From IMG/VR virus record IMGVR_UViG_3300033155_000885, positions 1 through 27,038 of that record: a stretch of 27,038 nt of DNA, one strand, 5' to 3'. How positions within the stretch are numbered: position 1 is the first letter of the stretch; every line of letters begins with the position of its first letter. Below the pieces are notes generated by a model that was given only the letters and a program-made list of their open reading frames with translations, was not told where the DNA came from and ran no database searches. Made by a program: the position numbers and the translations under genes. This DNA comes from a virus. Positions 1 to 8,113 of this stretch are shown here, one piece after another.

Positions 1-1155
1 CAACGATGTACTGGTATCCATCGCCATTACGAATTTCGTAATACTGTCGTCCTTCAGGAGAACTACGTCTTTCGAAAAATCCGTTAGAGTGAAGTTTAAG
101 TGATTTCCAGTCAATGATATGAATAATCTCATCATCCCTTTCCTGAACACCAATAAGCTTAAGCTTACCTTTAACACCGATAACTTCTAGCTCAGTCCAA
201 CCATAGACAGAAGCTTTGCTATCTTTAAGAGTAGCTTGTCTTCCTAGTCCATACTTAGATCCACCACCAGATTCAAGAGCTTTCATACAAGAAGATAAAT
301 GCTTGTAGCTCATGATTACATCTGTAGGTGCGCCTTTACCGATAGTTCTTGTCTCATTGTAAGCATCAAAGATACTTTCAAGTACAGTATCAGCACCCAT
401 TCCAGAACCATCATAATTGAACGCCTGAAGATGTGGGTAGTCTGCTTTTGTTACTCCGAAAAGACTAGCAGAACCAAAGTTTGCTGCAGAAAGAAGTTGA
501 TCTCTCATAGATGTAAAACCATTACCAGCAACAATTGCACCAGCAATATAAGCTTTATCACCAGCTACAACACCAGCAGCAGATAAATCTACCTGCGCAC
601 CAGACAAGTCCTTAAGGACGTTGATAGTGATTGCTTTGTCAGACATATTGATAGCTTCAACGTAACCAGAAGTTCTTGAAGTTCCGATAACACCAAATTC
701 AAGGTACTGTCCAAGTCCAAGTCTAGCTGGTCTGTCAACTACAACGATACCATTAGCTAGGTCTGTAGCTGCAGCAGTAACGTCAAGTGTAGCAATGTGT
801 GAACCATTAAGTAGGTTAATAGATACAGTTTCCTTAAATGCAGTAATAAATTCTTCAAGTTGATCAGGAAGAACTTTAATAAATGACTGCTCAAGGTCAC
901 CATGTCTCTGAAGGTCATGACAACCGTACCAAGAACATATTTGTTCTCAACGATGTCAGCTACATCAGTTAGTCCACCATACTTAATAGAAGAAGCACTT
1001 CCGCCCTTAAAAGGAACTTGAAGCTCTCCGCCTTTCCACTTTTGATCTTTCTCTGCTTTCATTAGAAAATAGTCACGCTTCATTACTTCTTCCCAAAGGA
1101 GCTTGTAAGGCATGTACTTTTTCAACATATTGTTAAAGGATGTTTTAGTTGCCAT
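1..1155 (-). CDS. Major capsid protein, frameshifted, C-terminus beyond the window
   Basis: Main shell protein of the phage head (HK97-fold type inferred). Translation starts at the ATG at 1155 after a GAGG site and is normal for about 79 residues, to LGTVV. The conserved continuation DLQRHGDLEQSFIKVLP then lies in another frame. Switching frame near 915-930 gives an open frame of about 310 codons to the left edge with no stop. It contains NLLNGSHIA, a beta-rich middle, a segment beginning AANFGSASLFG, and a C-terminal part ending in an RQYYEIRNGDGYQY motif. The unshifted frame instead runs into low-complexity leucine-rich sequence and stops at 757. The lesion equals one missing base or a -1 shift. 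I see no canonical slippery heptamer there. Position right after scaffold and portal supports the call. The family assignment comes from remembered sequence patterns plus context. Confidence 0.85.
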
Positions 1156-1166
1156 GATAATTTACC

Positions 1167-2051
1167 TCATTCAAATTGATTAGCTAACTTCTTTAAGTCT
1201 TCAATAGAATTGATAGACAACCCATTAGGAGAACCGCCTCCACCTCTGATAGATGGTAAAGTTGGTGCTGCTTGCTGGGTAGGAGCTGCCATAAAGTTAT
1301 ATTTTGTTAATACTTCGTTAAACGCTTGTTCAACTGGAATGTCGTTACCAGTTGTTTGATGAACTGCCAATCCATGGTTAACTACTTCTTGCATAAGATT
1401 TAACCCATTTGCCTTCATGACATTACCAATTGCTTGGCCTCTATCACTAGATACAAACCCTTTAAGGTTATCAACATCACGCATAGTATCTGCTTGCTCT
1501 CGCTGAGAAGAAAACTGTGTTGTAACATTGTTAAGCTTATGTTCAAGGTTATTAATCTTGCTTTCATAATCTCGCATTTGCTGGTTCTTCATCCTCTCAT
1601 CTTCAGGAAGTTGCTGCTCTTTAGCTAACCCAATGGCATGTTTCATTAACTGGTCTTCAGTTACGCCAAGGGATGTGAAAAGCTCATTCAACTTACCGTC
1701 ATCTCTGAGAGTCTTTAGATTTTGGAAACCTTTAGTTAGCTTCTCGGTGTGACCATAAAGTTTACCGTAGTTATCCTCATACTCATTAATCTTAGTTTTG
1801 TAGTGATCTACTCCACCAGACTTAGTGTACAAGTCACGAAAGTATTCTTCGTCCTCTTTAGTTTTAACAACAGTTTTCACTCTGTCATCAAACTGAAAAG
1901 CATCATCACGAACCTTATACTCAAAGTTAGGCGTGTAATCTTCTGTTACTACGTCATCGTTTGGTACATCAGCTTCATTAAGGTCGCTATCAACAGAGTC
2001 ACTTTCGGTGATTCCTGTATCAAGTTCTGTGTCCATTTCATTCTCGTCCAT
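1167..2051 (-). CDS. Scaffolding protein
   Basis: Probable internal scaffold that guides capsid assembly and is absent from the mature particle. The protein is about 294 aa with a very acidic N-terminus (Asp/Glu-rich for ~60 residues), a long Lys/Glu/Gln-rich helical middle that looks like coiled coil (roughly residues 110-210), and a C-terminal section rich in Ala/Pro/Gly ending EDLKKLANQFE. It lies between portal and major capsid genes, the usual scaffold position. The ATG at 2051 is preferred because GGAG sits six bases before it. An in-frame TTG at 2063 would overlap that ribosome site. No enzymatic motif is visible. The call rests on composition and gene order, not on a recognised signature. 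Confidence 0.8.
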   Translation of the reverse strand: MDENEMDTELDTGITESDSVDSDLNEADVPNDDVVTEDYTPNFEYKVRDDAFQFDDRVKTVVKTKEDEEYFRDLYTKSGGVDHYKTKINEYEDNYGKLYGHTEKLTKGFQNLKTLRDDGKLNELFTSLGVTEDQLMKHAIGLAKEQQLPEDERMKNQQMRDYESKINNLEHKLNNVTTQFSSQREQADTMRDVDNLKGFVSSDRGQAIGNVMKANGLNLMQEVVNHGLAVHQTTGNDIPVEQAFNEVLTKYNFMAAPTQQAAPTLPSIRGGGGSPNGLSINSIEDLKKLANQFE

Positions 2052-2066
2052 CTCAAACTCCAATTG

Positions 2067-4127
2067 TTATTGTGCTTGCGGCACAGTTAAGTTCTGCGGC
2101 CCCACTTGCGGTGGCGCAGTTAATTGTTGAGATTGATTCATTGGTGTTGCTATGTCAACCTGCGCTTGCGGCGGCAGATTCTGTAACATCTGTGCATATA
2201 CACCTTGTTCTTGTAATTTATTTACCATGAACATAACTGAATCAGATGGTATTTTTATTCGTTCAACTCTGTTATTAGCAGGGTTAAACCAAGAAGCATT
2301 AACGGTAACTAAGAATCCACCCGAAGGTATCATCCCAAAGTCTGCACGTTGCTTCTCCATAATTTGGTTTCTTATTGATGTCTGGTGCTCATTTAATCTC
2401 ATCTCATACATCTGCTGTACTTCTACTGGCATAGTTTTAAAATCAGATTTTCGCATCCTATGTATCAATGCCTTTATCATATACTCATGATTGTCATACT
2501 TATTTGCAGGAACATATTGACCTCTATCTAAAGAGAGTATATCATTCGTTGCTATGTCATCATCTGCAGTCAATGTAGAGAAGGCTTCGTCTTTATTACC
2601 AAATGGCAACTGCTTTATAACTTTACCTAGCTGATCAGGGGTTAAGCTGCTTCCTGCATACTGCAACACTTGAGTCATTGACAATACTTTCCCAAAGCGT
2701 GTCTCAACATCTCCTGAAGCAGAATCTACCTTGATTTCAAAACCCCGATCATCAAGGCGTTTAAATTCTTCGATGTTAACTGCCTCGCAAGAACCTGCAA
2801 CCTTGATAATATGATACGGCCCTAGATAATGTTTTGCTAGTTGCCTAATGATGTCGAATAGATCGGTTTCAAATCGTTCATACTTTTCTACATAACGTAC
2901 AAACTTTTTCTTATCTTTCATTGAAGCGTACAACATAAGGAACGGATCGCCCTGTGTCTGCTTGTCCTCTAATATATGTGTGAGGTTACATGCTTCATAC
3001 ATTTCTTTAATCTGTGATAGTTGGTACTCAAGATACTGGGCACCACTTCTACCTTGTAATATAGTTGGCTCTTTACCTGCTACCTGAAAAGCACGAACTC
3101 CATCAAACTTGCCACCGTTAGATAGCTTAGTTCCTTTCTGGATAAATACTTTATCATCGCCTAAAGTAATTTGATGTTCTGCCATTTTGGAAGCACTTCT
3201 ATTTACTTCAACTTGGTAAGGACGACACACCCTGATTATTCCTGAAGACCTTGGCGATGTAGACAGTTGGTCAAACCCTGCGTAAGCAATAGGCCATACA
3301 CCAAAAGGTAACTCAGTTTCCATTATAATAAAATCAGTAGTGTGAAGTATATACCAACCATTAGGGTATCTAGAACATGGTCTATAAAAGAACTCTCTGA
3401 TATATGCTTTATCTTTTACTTCACGATACTCCATAGTGTTAGTATCAAACATTTGGTAGGTCTGCTCATTTGCGCCAGGCTTAATCTTATCAACCATCTC
3501 TGGGTTAATCTTCTTAACTAGATCTTTGAAATCTTCAAAGTCAACTAGCTGTTCATGGATTCCCCATCTAACTTCTTCCCATGATCTAGCTGATGGATCA
3601 CGCTTAAATTCAAATGGAAATATCTTTTCAATAACAAACTCACCAGACTTAATTGGCATACCTTCTTCGTCTAAACCTATCTGCTGACCTTTCTCTGTAT
3701 CCCAGTAAACTTTACCGAATGCTTCACCTTGTACAATAAAATCATGAACTGCACTCTCTTGCTTAGCTTTCCACTTGTTAGTTCTCTTAACCCATTCAAA
3801 TACAGAGTTATACTGCTCACTAATTTTCACATCATGCAATTCTTTCTCATTAAATGCTGATGCAACCACAGATGGATTACCCTCAATAATTGAGTTGATA
3901 TAGATATTAGTAATTCTGTGGATGTGGTTCTTAGTTAGCCTAATCTTCTGATCTTTATTGATAGCTCCAGTTGATCTATAATTGTCTATAAACTGGTTCG
4001 ACTTCGTGTTATAATGCTCACCATTTCGTAATTTAATATTAGTACGCTGTTCAGCGAATAGCTTCTCGTCACACTGCTTGCCTTGGTCATAAAACTTTGT
4101 TAACTTTTCTATTGTAAAACTAGGCAT
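2067..4127 (-). CDS. Portal protein (P22-type)
   Basis: Forms the dodecameric ring at the capsid vertex through which DNA is packaged and ejected. The 686-aa length fits the large P22-like portal family. Typical features are the N-terminal RLTKNHIHRITNIYINSI helix with an IIEGNPSV loop (~residues 62-87), the HDFIVQGEAFGKVYWD segment (~150), an aromatic domain around residues 240-290, the PYQVEVNRSASKMAEHQ region (~300), and a Gln/Pro/Ala-rich C-terminal tail of about 40 residues that may be the barrel. The start has GGAG six bases upstream and overlaps the previous stop by 8 nt, suggesting coupled translation. It lies between terminase and scaffold genes as expected. Confidence 0.92.
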   Translation of the reverse strand: MPSFTIEKLTKFYDQGKQCDEKLFAEQRTNIKLRNGEHYNTKSNQFIDNYRSTGAINKDQKIRLTKNHIHRITNIYINSIIEGNPSVVASAFNEKELHDVKISEQYNSVFEWVKRTNKWKAKQESAVHDFIVQGEAFGKVYWDTEKGQQIGLDEEGMPIKSGEFVIEKIFPFEFKRDPSARSWEEVRWGIHEQLVDFEDFKDLVKKINPEMVDKIKPGANEQTYQMFDTNTMEYREVKDKAYIREFFYRPCSRYPNGWYILHTTDFIIMETELPFGVWPIAYAGFDQLSTSPRSSGIIRVCRPYQVEVNRSASKMAEHQITLGDDKVFIQKGTKLSNGGKFDGVRAFQVAGKEPTILQGRSGAQYLEYQLSQIKEMYEACNLTHILEDKQTQGDPFLMLYASMKDKKKFVRYVEKYERFETDLFDIIRQLAKHYLGPYHIIKVAGSCEAVNIEEFKRLDDRGFEIKVDSASGDVETRFGKVLSMTQVLQYAGSSLTPDQLGKVIKQLPFGNKDEAFSTLTADDDIATNDILSLDRGQYVPANKYDNHEYMIKALIHRMRKSDFKTMPVEVQQMYEMRLNEHQTSIRNQIMEKQRADFGMIPSGGFLVTVNASWFNPANNRVERIKIPSDSVMFMVNKLQEQGVYAQMLQNLPPQAQVDIATPMNQSQQLTAPPQVGPQNLTVPQAQ

Positions 4128-4476
4128 TTAATTCTCCATCTCGCATTACTTTCTCATACTTTATGGGGTCTGAGATCATCAAACTGTCAAGGTCAATCCC
4201 ATCTTCATCTTGCGTAGCATCATTAGTGTCGTCATCGCTAGTAACATTATCGCCCTTTTCCGTAAGGAAATCAAGGTGTGAGTCATCGAAAACTGGAACG
4301 GTATGTCCAAACGTTACCTTTATTCCAGACTCATCATATATAAAGGATGAAACCCCAGCATCTTTACATGCATCAAGTATCTCAGAGATCCCCGTACTGG
4401 TCAGACCAGAAGGTGAACTCTTCCTCGTAATGCGACTCGTTCTCTTCTTTGTCTTTTTGGTTGCTCCAGTAGTCAT
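4120..4476 (-). CDS. Small protein between terminase and portal
   Basis: Function unknown. The 118-aa reading from the ATG at 4476 has a basic Lys/Arg/Ser/Thr N-terminus (~30 residues), a short compact domain containing ISEILDACKDAGVSSF and GIKVTFGH, then an acidic Asp-rich stretch and SDPIKYEKVMRDGELNA. Small proteins with an 'xxIIxACxxxGVxxxxxxxxxIxFG' pattern often sit between terminase and portal in podovirus-like phages; this is remembered, not searched. The start overlaps the terminase end by 95 nt. An earlier in-frame ATG at 4530 would overlap by 149 nt. The conserved part begins only after the terminase stop, so the basic N-terminus may not be translated. A short downstream start without ATG is possible. 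Confidence 0.7.
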   Translation of the reverse strand: MTTGATKKTKKRTSRITRKSSPSGLTSTGISEILDACKDAGVSSFIYDESGIKVTFGHTVPVFDDSHLDFLTEKGDNVTSDDDTNDATQDEDGIDLDSLMISDPIKYEKVMRDGELNA

Positions 4477-5965
4477 TAGGCCTCGCTTGTTCTTGTGAAC
4501 CTTCAACAGGCTCTGGTTTAACTTGTTCATTACTTATGCCTTCATTGAAGACTAGCTCCCAGTCTATTGGCATTGCTAGTAAAGCATATCTTATGGTGTC
4601 AATCAAATCATCTTTAGCTACTCTCTTTGGAGTGTCTTCACGTAAGCTTTCAAATTCCCTAGCAAGCTTTTCTCCTTCACCTTCATCATCATTATATACA
4701 ACAAGCATCCCAAGTTTAAGTGCAGTGTTAAGTGCTAGTTCACCTTCATCGTGGCTCTTGTTCGCTCTTTCGAAGGAATCCCCAGCACGGGACGCAATTG
4801 TTCCAAAATCTTTAGCTGACCAGTCGTATACCTGCACCACTGGTTGCAACTTTCCTCTGGCCTTCTTATAAGCTGTGTACAAATCGCCAGCAGTTGTCTG
4901 GATGCCATCAAGCCTTCTCTTCTTGAAGACTCTAATTTTTGTAAGGCATGGAGAAAGCGAGAGGAAGGAATAAGCAGATGGATGACCACTGTCACCACCG
5001 CTACCATAATCAGCTGCCGTATAGATCGACCATCCTTTTGGGACTCCTTTGAACTCGTTACCATTCTTCCCCCTTGGGTATGGGTGTAAATTTCTTTCTC
5101 TATCGAAGCCTGGATACTTTAGCCCAGTGTCTTTCACGAACCTTCCATATATCCTACGCTGTACTTCAGCCTTTGATTTCATCTTTAATATTATTTTACC
5201 TATCCTATCTTTAGTCCATGGAGTGCTACTGCCATCAAGATACTCCAAGCAATCATACATACTGACTTGAGCTTTCCATGCATCAGGGAATATCTCATCA
5301 ATTTCATTCTGTCTTTCAATAGTCTTGTACCAGATGTCCTGACCTAATGTTGCTGTAAATGCCATTGAGAACTGACCACTAGTAGCAAACAATCTTGCCT
5401 CAAGTTCTGACAGTAACCCCTCTGGAAGTTCCTCATCACAGTCAACACCAAATACAGTTCCTGATTGCAGGTCATGTACATTTTGGTTGTATGTCTTGAA
5501 GTATATCTTATAGCCTGAGTTGAAATCTATTCGCTTAAGAACTTTATTCTGTACCTTTTCTTTCCACCCATATAAAGGATGGTTTTTAAACTCACCCCTT
5601 GGCAATATGTCAGGAACCCACTTATCCAAAAACTCTGAGAAAACTGTGTCTTGGTTTGGATATAAGTACCAACTGTATGGTACAGTATAAGGTTTAAACT
5701 TAAAAATATTAGGCCATAAAATAGGCCATAACTTTGGGTTGGTAGCAACGTCAATCCTATCCCTTATCTGGATAGTAGACTTACCAATCTGATTAGCAGC
5801 ACATATGAATCTCTTCTCATGAGTGAACTTAGCTTTACAGTATTCATCTTGCCATTTGTATTTAGGCAAACCATAAAGGTGTGGCAGTCCATCCTTAAGT
5901 CGAAGCTTTTCCTCTAGTGCTTTTGCCTTGGCTATCTTTAGTCGCAGCAGCTCGTCTTTTGACAT
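4382..5965 (-). CDS. terL: Terminase large subunit
   Basis: ATP-driven DNA packaging motor and headful or site-specific nuclease. The 527-aa protein shows a variant Walker A, CAANQIGKST (about residues 55-64), Walker B plus catalytic Glu in VFGVDCDEELPE (about 171-182), a coupling-type TATLGQD motif (~204-210), and a C-terminal RNase H-like nuclease with acidic residues in YTAADYGSGG (~D319), VQVYDWSAKD (~384) and KDDLIDTIRYALLA (~457). The N-terminal MSKDELL ... LPHLYG ... YKWQ segment is typical of this AANQI-type terminase group. An AAGG site precedes the ATG at 5965. The N-terminus overlaps the upstream small gene by 71 nt. Confidence 0.95.
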   Translation of the reverse strand: MSKDELLRLKIAKAKALEEKLRLKDGLPHLYGLPKYKWQDEYCKAKFTHEKRFICAANQIGKSTIQIRDRIDVATNPKLWPILWPNIFKFKPYTVPYSWYLYPNQDTVFSEFLDKWVPDILPRGEFKNHPLYGWKEKVQNKVLKRIDFNSGYKIYFKTYNQNVHDLQSGTVFGVDCDEELPEGLLSELEARLFATSGQFSMAFTATLGQDIWYKTIERQNEIDEIFPDAWKAQVSMYDCLEYLDGSSTPWTKDRIGKIILKMKSKAEVQRRIYGRFVKDTGLKYPGFDRERNLHPYPRGKNGNEFKGVPKGWSIYTAADYGSGGDSGHPSAYSFLSLSPCLTKIRVFKKRRLDGIQTTAGDLYTAYKKARGKLQPVVQVYDWSAKDFGTIASRAGDSFERANKSHDEGELALNTALKLGMLVVYNDDEGEGEKLAREFESLREDTPKRVAKDDLIDTIRYALLAMPIDWELVFNEGISNEQVKPEPVEGSQEQARPNDYWSNQKDKEENESHYEEEFTFWSDQYGDL

Positions 5966-6128
5966 GTACCTTCTCTTTGTATTCTATTGCACAAAACAAT
6001 TTGTTTTCACCAACAAAGAATGTCTTATTAGTTATGTCTTTACCATCAAGCTCTACTAAAGCTTTATTCATTGCTGTTTCAAAATCAGCATTACTAATCC
6101 ACGATTTCACTAACTTTATCTTTTGCAC
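5895..6128 (-). CDS. Cse60-like small protein
   Basis: A 77-aa protein beginning with GTG at 6128, chosen because GGAG lies seven bases upstream and because an in-frame ATG at 6164 lacks a good site. The core, DFETAMNKALVELDGKDI followed by a beta strand ending LFCAIEYKEK, resembles the Cse60 family (small proteins of the form D-F-E-x-x-x-N-x-x-L ... I ... C-A-x-I-x-Y-x-E) found in phages and sporulating bacteria; function unknown. The C-terminal tail is Lys/Arg/Ser/Thr-rich and overlaps the terminase start by 71 nt in another frame. The gene also overlaps the upstream small gene. Resemblance is from memory and is moderate. Confidence 0.65.
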   Translation of the reverse strand: MQKIKLVKSWISNADFETAMNKALVELDGKDITNKTFFVGENKLFCAIEYKEKVHVKRRAAATKDSQGKSTRGKAST

Positions 6129-6264
6129 TATAAACTCCAAGCATTTTAATATTACTAATAGCAAACCTATTCCACATTTTATTATCTCTTAGCCCTAACG
6201 AAGTAGTATAACAAGGACGATGATTACTAAAAGCTTCGTATTGATTAAACGTCGCTATTAACAT
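6094..6264 (-). CDS. Short hypothetical protein
   Basis: Unrecognised 56-aa ORF starting at the ATG at 6264 with GGAAG a few bases upstream, overlapping the end of the putative small terminase by 20 nt. It is rich in aromatic and polar residues (NQYEAFSNHRPCY, NKMWNRFAIS). It ends inside the next small gene with a 35-nt overlap. An upstream in-frame ATG at 6354 would overlap the preceding gene by 110 nt and is less likely. Its only support is the open frame, the ribosome site and its place in a densely overlapping operon. Confidence 0.45.
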   Translation of the reverse strand: MLIATFNQYEAFSNHRPCYTTSLGLRDNKMWNRFAISNIKMLGVYSAKDKVSEIVD

Positions 6265-6949
6265 CTGCTTCCAAAACCACGCATTCCCCTGCAACGTCTC
6301 CATCTCTGGCGATATCTCCTCTAAGTCTCTCTTCAAGCTCTTTAATTCGTTCATTTACTGTATCCATGTTTAATTCTGATTTACTATCAGTAGGTTTATT
6401 TGTGTGAACGTGAACGCTCTTTTGTATAGCAAGACCCTTAACCCGTTCTTCAAGGTTCTTAATTACAGATAACAAAACCATCGCCTTCTTTGGGTCTGTA
6501 GTTGTAACTTCCTCATACTCGCCAGTAGCTTTATTCTTAACTCTTTTAGTAGAGGTTATTTCCATATTAAGTAGTTCATCATATCTTGTAATAGCTTTAT
6601 TAAGTGCAGCCTTAGTCTGGTCTTCATAATCCTCTAGTGGGGTAAGCAACCATGCCATCTTATCTACATTAGCTACTATCTTTTCCCAGAAGTAGTTTGA
6701 CTTGCATACACCTCTGAACACTTCAGTCGCAACTACCTTACGATTTGATTTCTGTGCTTTATCTATCTCTCGCCAGAAGTTTGCCTTGATCCTGTACATA
6801 GTTAAGTTAGGTCTTGCCTGATCTTCTAAGTATCTAATTGATCTACCGTAATAGTTTTGAGGTACAGCTTCTATACTGTCTAATAGCTTGCCAAAAAATA
6901 ATGTAGTAGTGTCTTCACTGATTGGTACTAAGCTGTCTTGTTCTTCCAT
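6245..6949 (-). CDS. Putative terminase small subunit
   Basis: Probably recognises phage DNA for packaging. The 234-aa protein is placed two small genes upstream of the large terminase, the normal position. The sequence is helical and charged: a central part with RIKANFWREIDKAQKSN and an aromatic KSNYFWEKIV segment, a helix around residues 90-120, and a C-terminal ERIKELEERLRGD segment that could oligomerise as coiled coil. No helix-turn-helix is clear to my eye, so function rests on position and size. No Shine-Dalgarno site is evident before the ATG at 6949. Instead a perfect 13-nt palindrome lies 4 nt upstream (6953-6965). Confidence 0.6.
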   Translation of the reverse strand: MEEQDSLVPISEDTTTLFFGKLLDSIEAVPQNYYGRSIRYLEDQARPNLTMYRIKANFWREIDKAQKSNRKVVATEVFRGVCKSNYFWEKIVANVDKMAWLLTPLEDYEDQTKAALNKAITRYDELLNMEITSTKRVKNKATGEYEEVTTTDPKKAMVLLSVIKNLEERVKGLAIQKSVHVHTNKPTDSKSELNMDTVNERIKELEERLRGDIARDGDVAGECVVLEADVNSDV

Positions 6950-6952
6950 ATG

Positions 6953-6965
6953 GACATACTATGTC
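6953..6965. promoter_or_regulatory. Palindrome GACATACTATGTC before the putative small terminase
   Basis: Perfect inverted repeat GACATA-C-TATGTC just upstream of the ATG at 6949, within an 80-nt gap that has no visible ribosome site. It could be an operator, a packaging-related binding site or a small RNA hairpin. On the minus strand a weak promoter-like pair (TTGCGT, 17 nt, TAGTAT) ends in the same palindrome. Confidence 0.4.
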
Positions 6966-7029
6966 TATACCATTTATAACGCAATAAGCTTACTAGGCTA
7001 AAATTAAGAATTGCCATGAAATCAATAGC

Positions 7030-7599
7030 TTATCTAATTGTATCTACTAGCCTTTTATACCTAGAAGTATTTGCAGCTTCCTCTCCAGCCTCTTTTGCTG
7101 ATCCAACTAGCTGATCATAACTATACTGTGAGTCAGGGTGCATCCGATTGAACTCAGCTCTATTGAAAATATTTTCTTCTATAGGGTCTGTATCTATTGG
7201 AGTTGAATCAAACGGGTCAAGCGAATGAACATCCCCCGATAATCCCATTAATATTGCAGAAGGTATAAGTGATTTACCTAACTGTTTTGCACCTCTTTTA
7301 AACGCTCTTTTATTTGCAAGTTTTAACTGTCTAGTACCTTCGCCTGGGTCATAAGGCATTCCTTCTCCAAGTTCACGAACAGCCGTATTATATTTTTCAG
7401 ACATCCTTGCATAGCTACTTTTGTTTGCTGGTTCTAGTTCCATATCCTTGAGATGCCTTCTTACTCCTCTAAGCATTTCTTTATCTTTAGGTGTAGCTAC
7501 CATTGCATCTTTAAGATACTTAGACCCGTCAAAGCCAGTAAGCTGCTTGAAGTCTGGTATACCGCCTAGCAGCTTCCTTAGCTCTCTCGTCACCTTCAC
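7030..7599 (-). CDS. Hypothetical late protein, 189 aa
   Basis: Not recognised. It starts at GTG (7599), overlapping the upstream stop by three bases (GTGA), and ends 80 nt before the putative small terminase. The N-terminal two thirds are basic and helical (RELRKLLGGIPDF, LRGVRRHLKDME, ANKRAFKRGAKQLGKSLIP). A short hydrophobic stretch IPSAILMGLSG (~residues 112-122) is followed by an acidic, Asp/Pro/Asn-rich tail. Position beside other late-operon leader genes suggests a virion or assembly role, but nothing shows it directly. Confidence 0.7.
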   Translation of the reverse strand: MKVTRELRKLLGGIPDFKQLTGFDGSKYLKDAMVATPKDKEMLRGVRRHLKDMELEPANKSSYARMSEKYNTAVRELGEGMPYDPGEGTRQLKLANKRAFKRGAKQLGKSLIPSAILMGLSGDVHSLDPFDSTPIDTDPIEENIFNRAEFNRMHPDSQYSYDQLVGSAKEAGEEAANTSRYKRLVDTIR

Positions 7600-7901
7600 C
7601 CATTTCTACCGCCTTGAAAATTAGAACTTACGTCTAAGAATGGATGTTCAGCAGCATCACCATATACAGGGACCCCTTTAGGAATACTAAAAGGATTAAA
7701 TCCCTGCCCACCAGACTTAACCATCTGCTCTTGAACTTTCTGCATACGTTCAGCTTCTTTGTCTGCATACTTAGACTGAGCTAATTCTGCTTGAGCTTCT
7801 GCAAGTTGCTGCTTCATAACAGCATCCATCTGAGCTTGACGTAATTTCATCTTATCAATCTTAGACTCATTAATAGCTGTCATCAGTTTTTCATATCTCA
7901 T
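7596..7901 (-). CDS. Hypothetical coiled-coil protein, 101 aa
   Basis: Not recognised. Residues 1-65 are almost entirely Gln/Ala/Lys/Glu/Met and predict one long helix or coiled coil (QMDAVMKQQLAEAQAELAQS). The C-terminal 35 residues are Gly/Pro-rich (GGQGFNPFSIPKGVPVYG). The ATG overlaps the upstream stop by one base (TAATG). It is part of the start of the late operon, so a structural or assembly role is inferred from context only. Confidence 0.7.
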   Translation of the reverse strand: MRYEKLMTAINESKIDKMKLRQAQMDAVMKQQLAEAQAELAQSKYADKEAERMQKVQEQMVKSGGQGFNPFSIPKGVPVYGDAAEHPFLDVSSNFQGGRNG

Positions 7902-8113
7902 TATTCACCAAATTGGTTTGATGGGATAGGGACTGGGCCTGTAGCCTCGTTAAGCAACTTACGAATTTCAATCTCTTCGTTTATCTTATCAGCTTTCATT
8001 ATCTTTTCTAGCTTGTCCAAGTAAGCATCATTAACTTCTGAATCATCAGCTATTAGTGCATTGATATCTTGGTCAGTAAGAATCTCAGGCATCTCCTGCT
8101 CTTCATATTTCAT
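7901..8113 (-). CDS. Hypothetical acidic protein, 70 aa
   Basis: Not recognised. It is strongly acidic (EQEMPEILTDQDINALIADD) with a short helix around DAYLDKLEKIMKADKINEEIEI and a Pro-rich tail ending NQFGE. Its ATG shares an ATGA overlap with the upstream gene's stop, so translation is probably coupled. No motif or family is apparent. Confidence 0.65.
   Translation of the reverse strand: MKYEEQEMPEILTDQDINALIADDSEVNDAYLDKLEKIMKADKINEEIEIRKLLNEATGPVPIPSNQFGE

Noticed and set aside
757-905. C-terminal part of the 132-aa minus ORF as a real protein end
   Set aside because: It reads as leucine-rich low complexity, while the alternate frame gives conserved capsid sequence.
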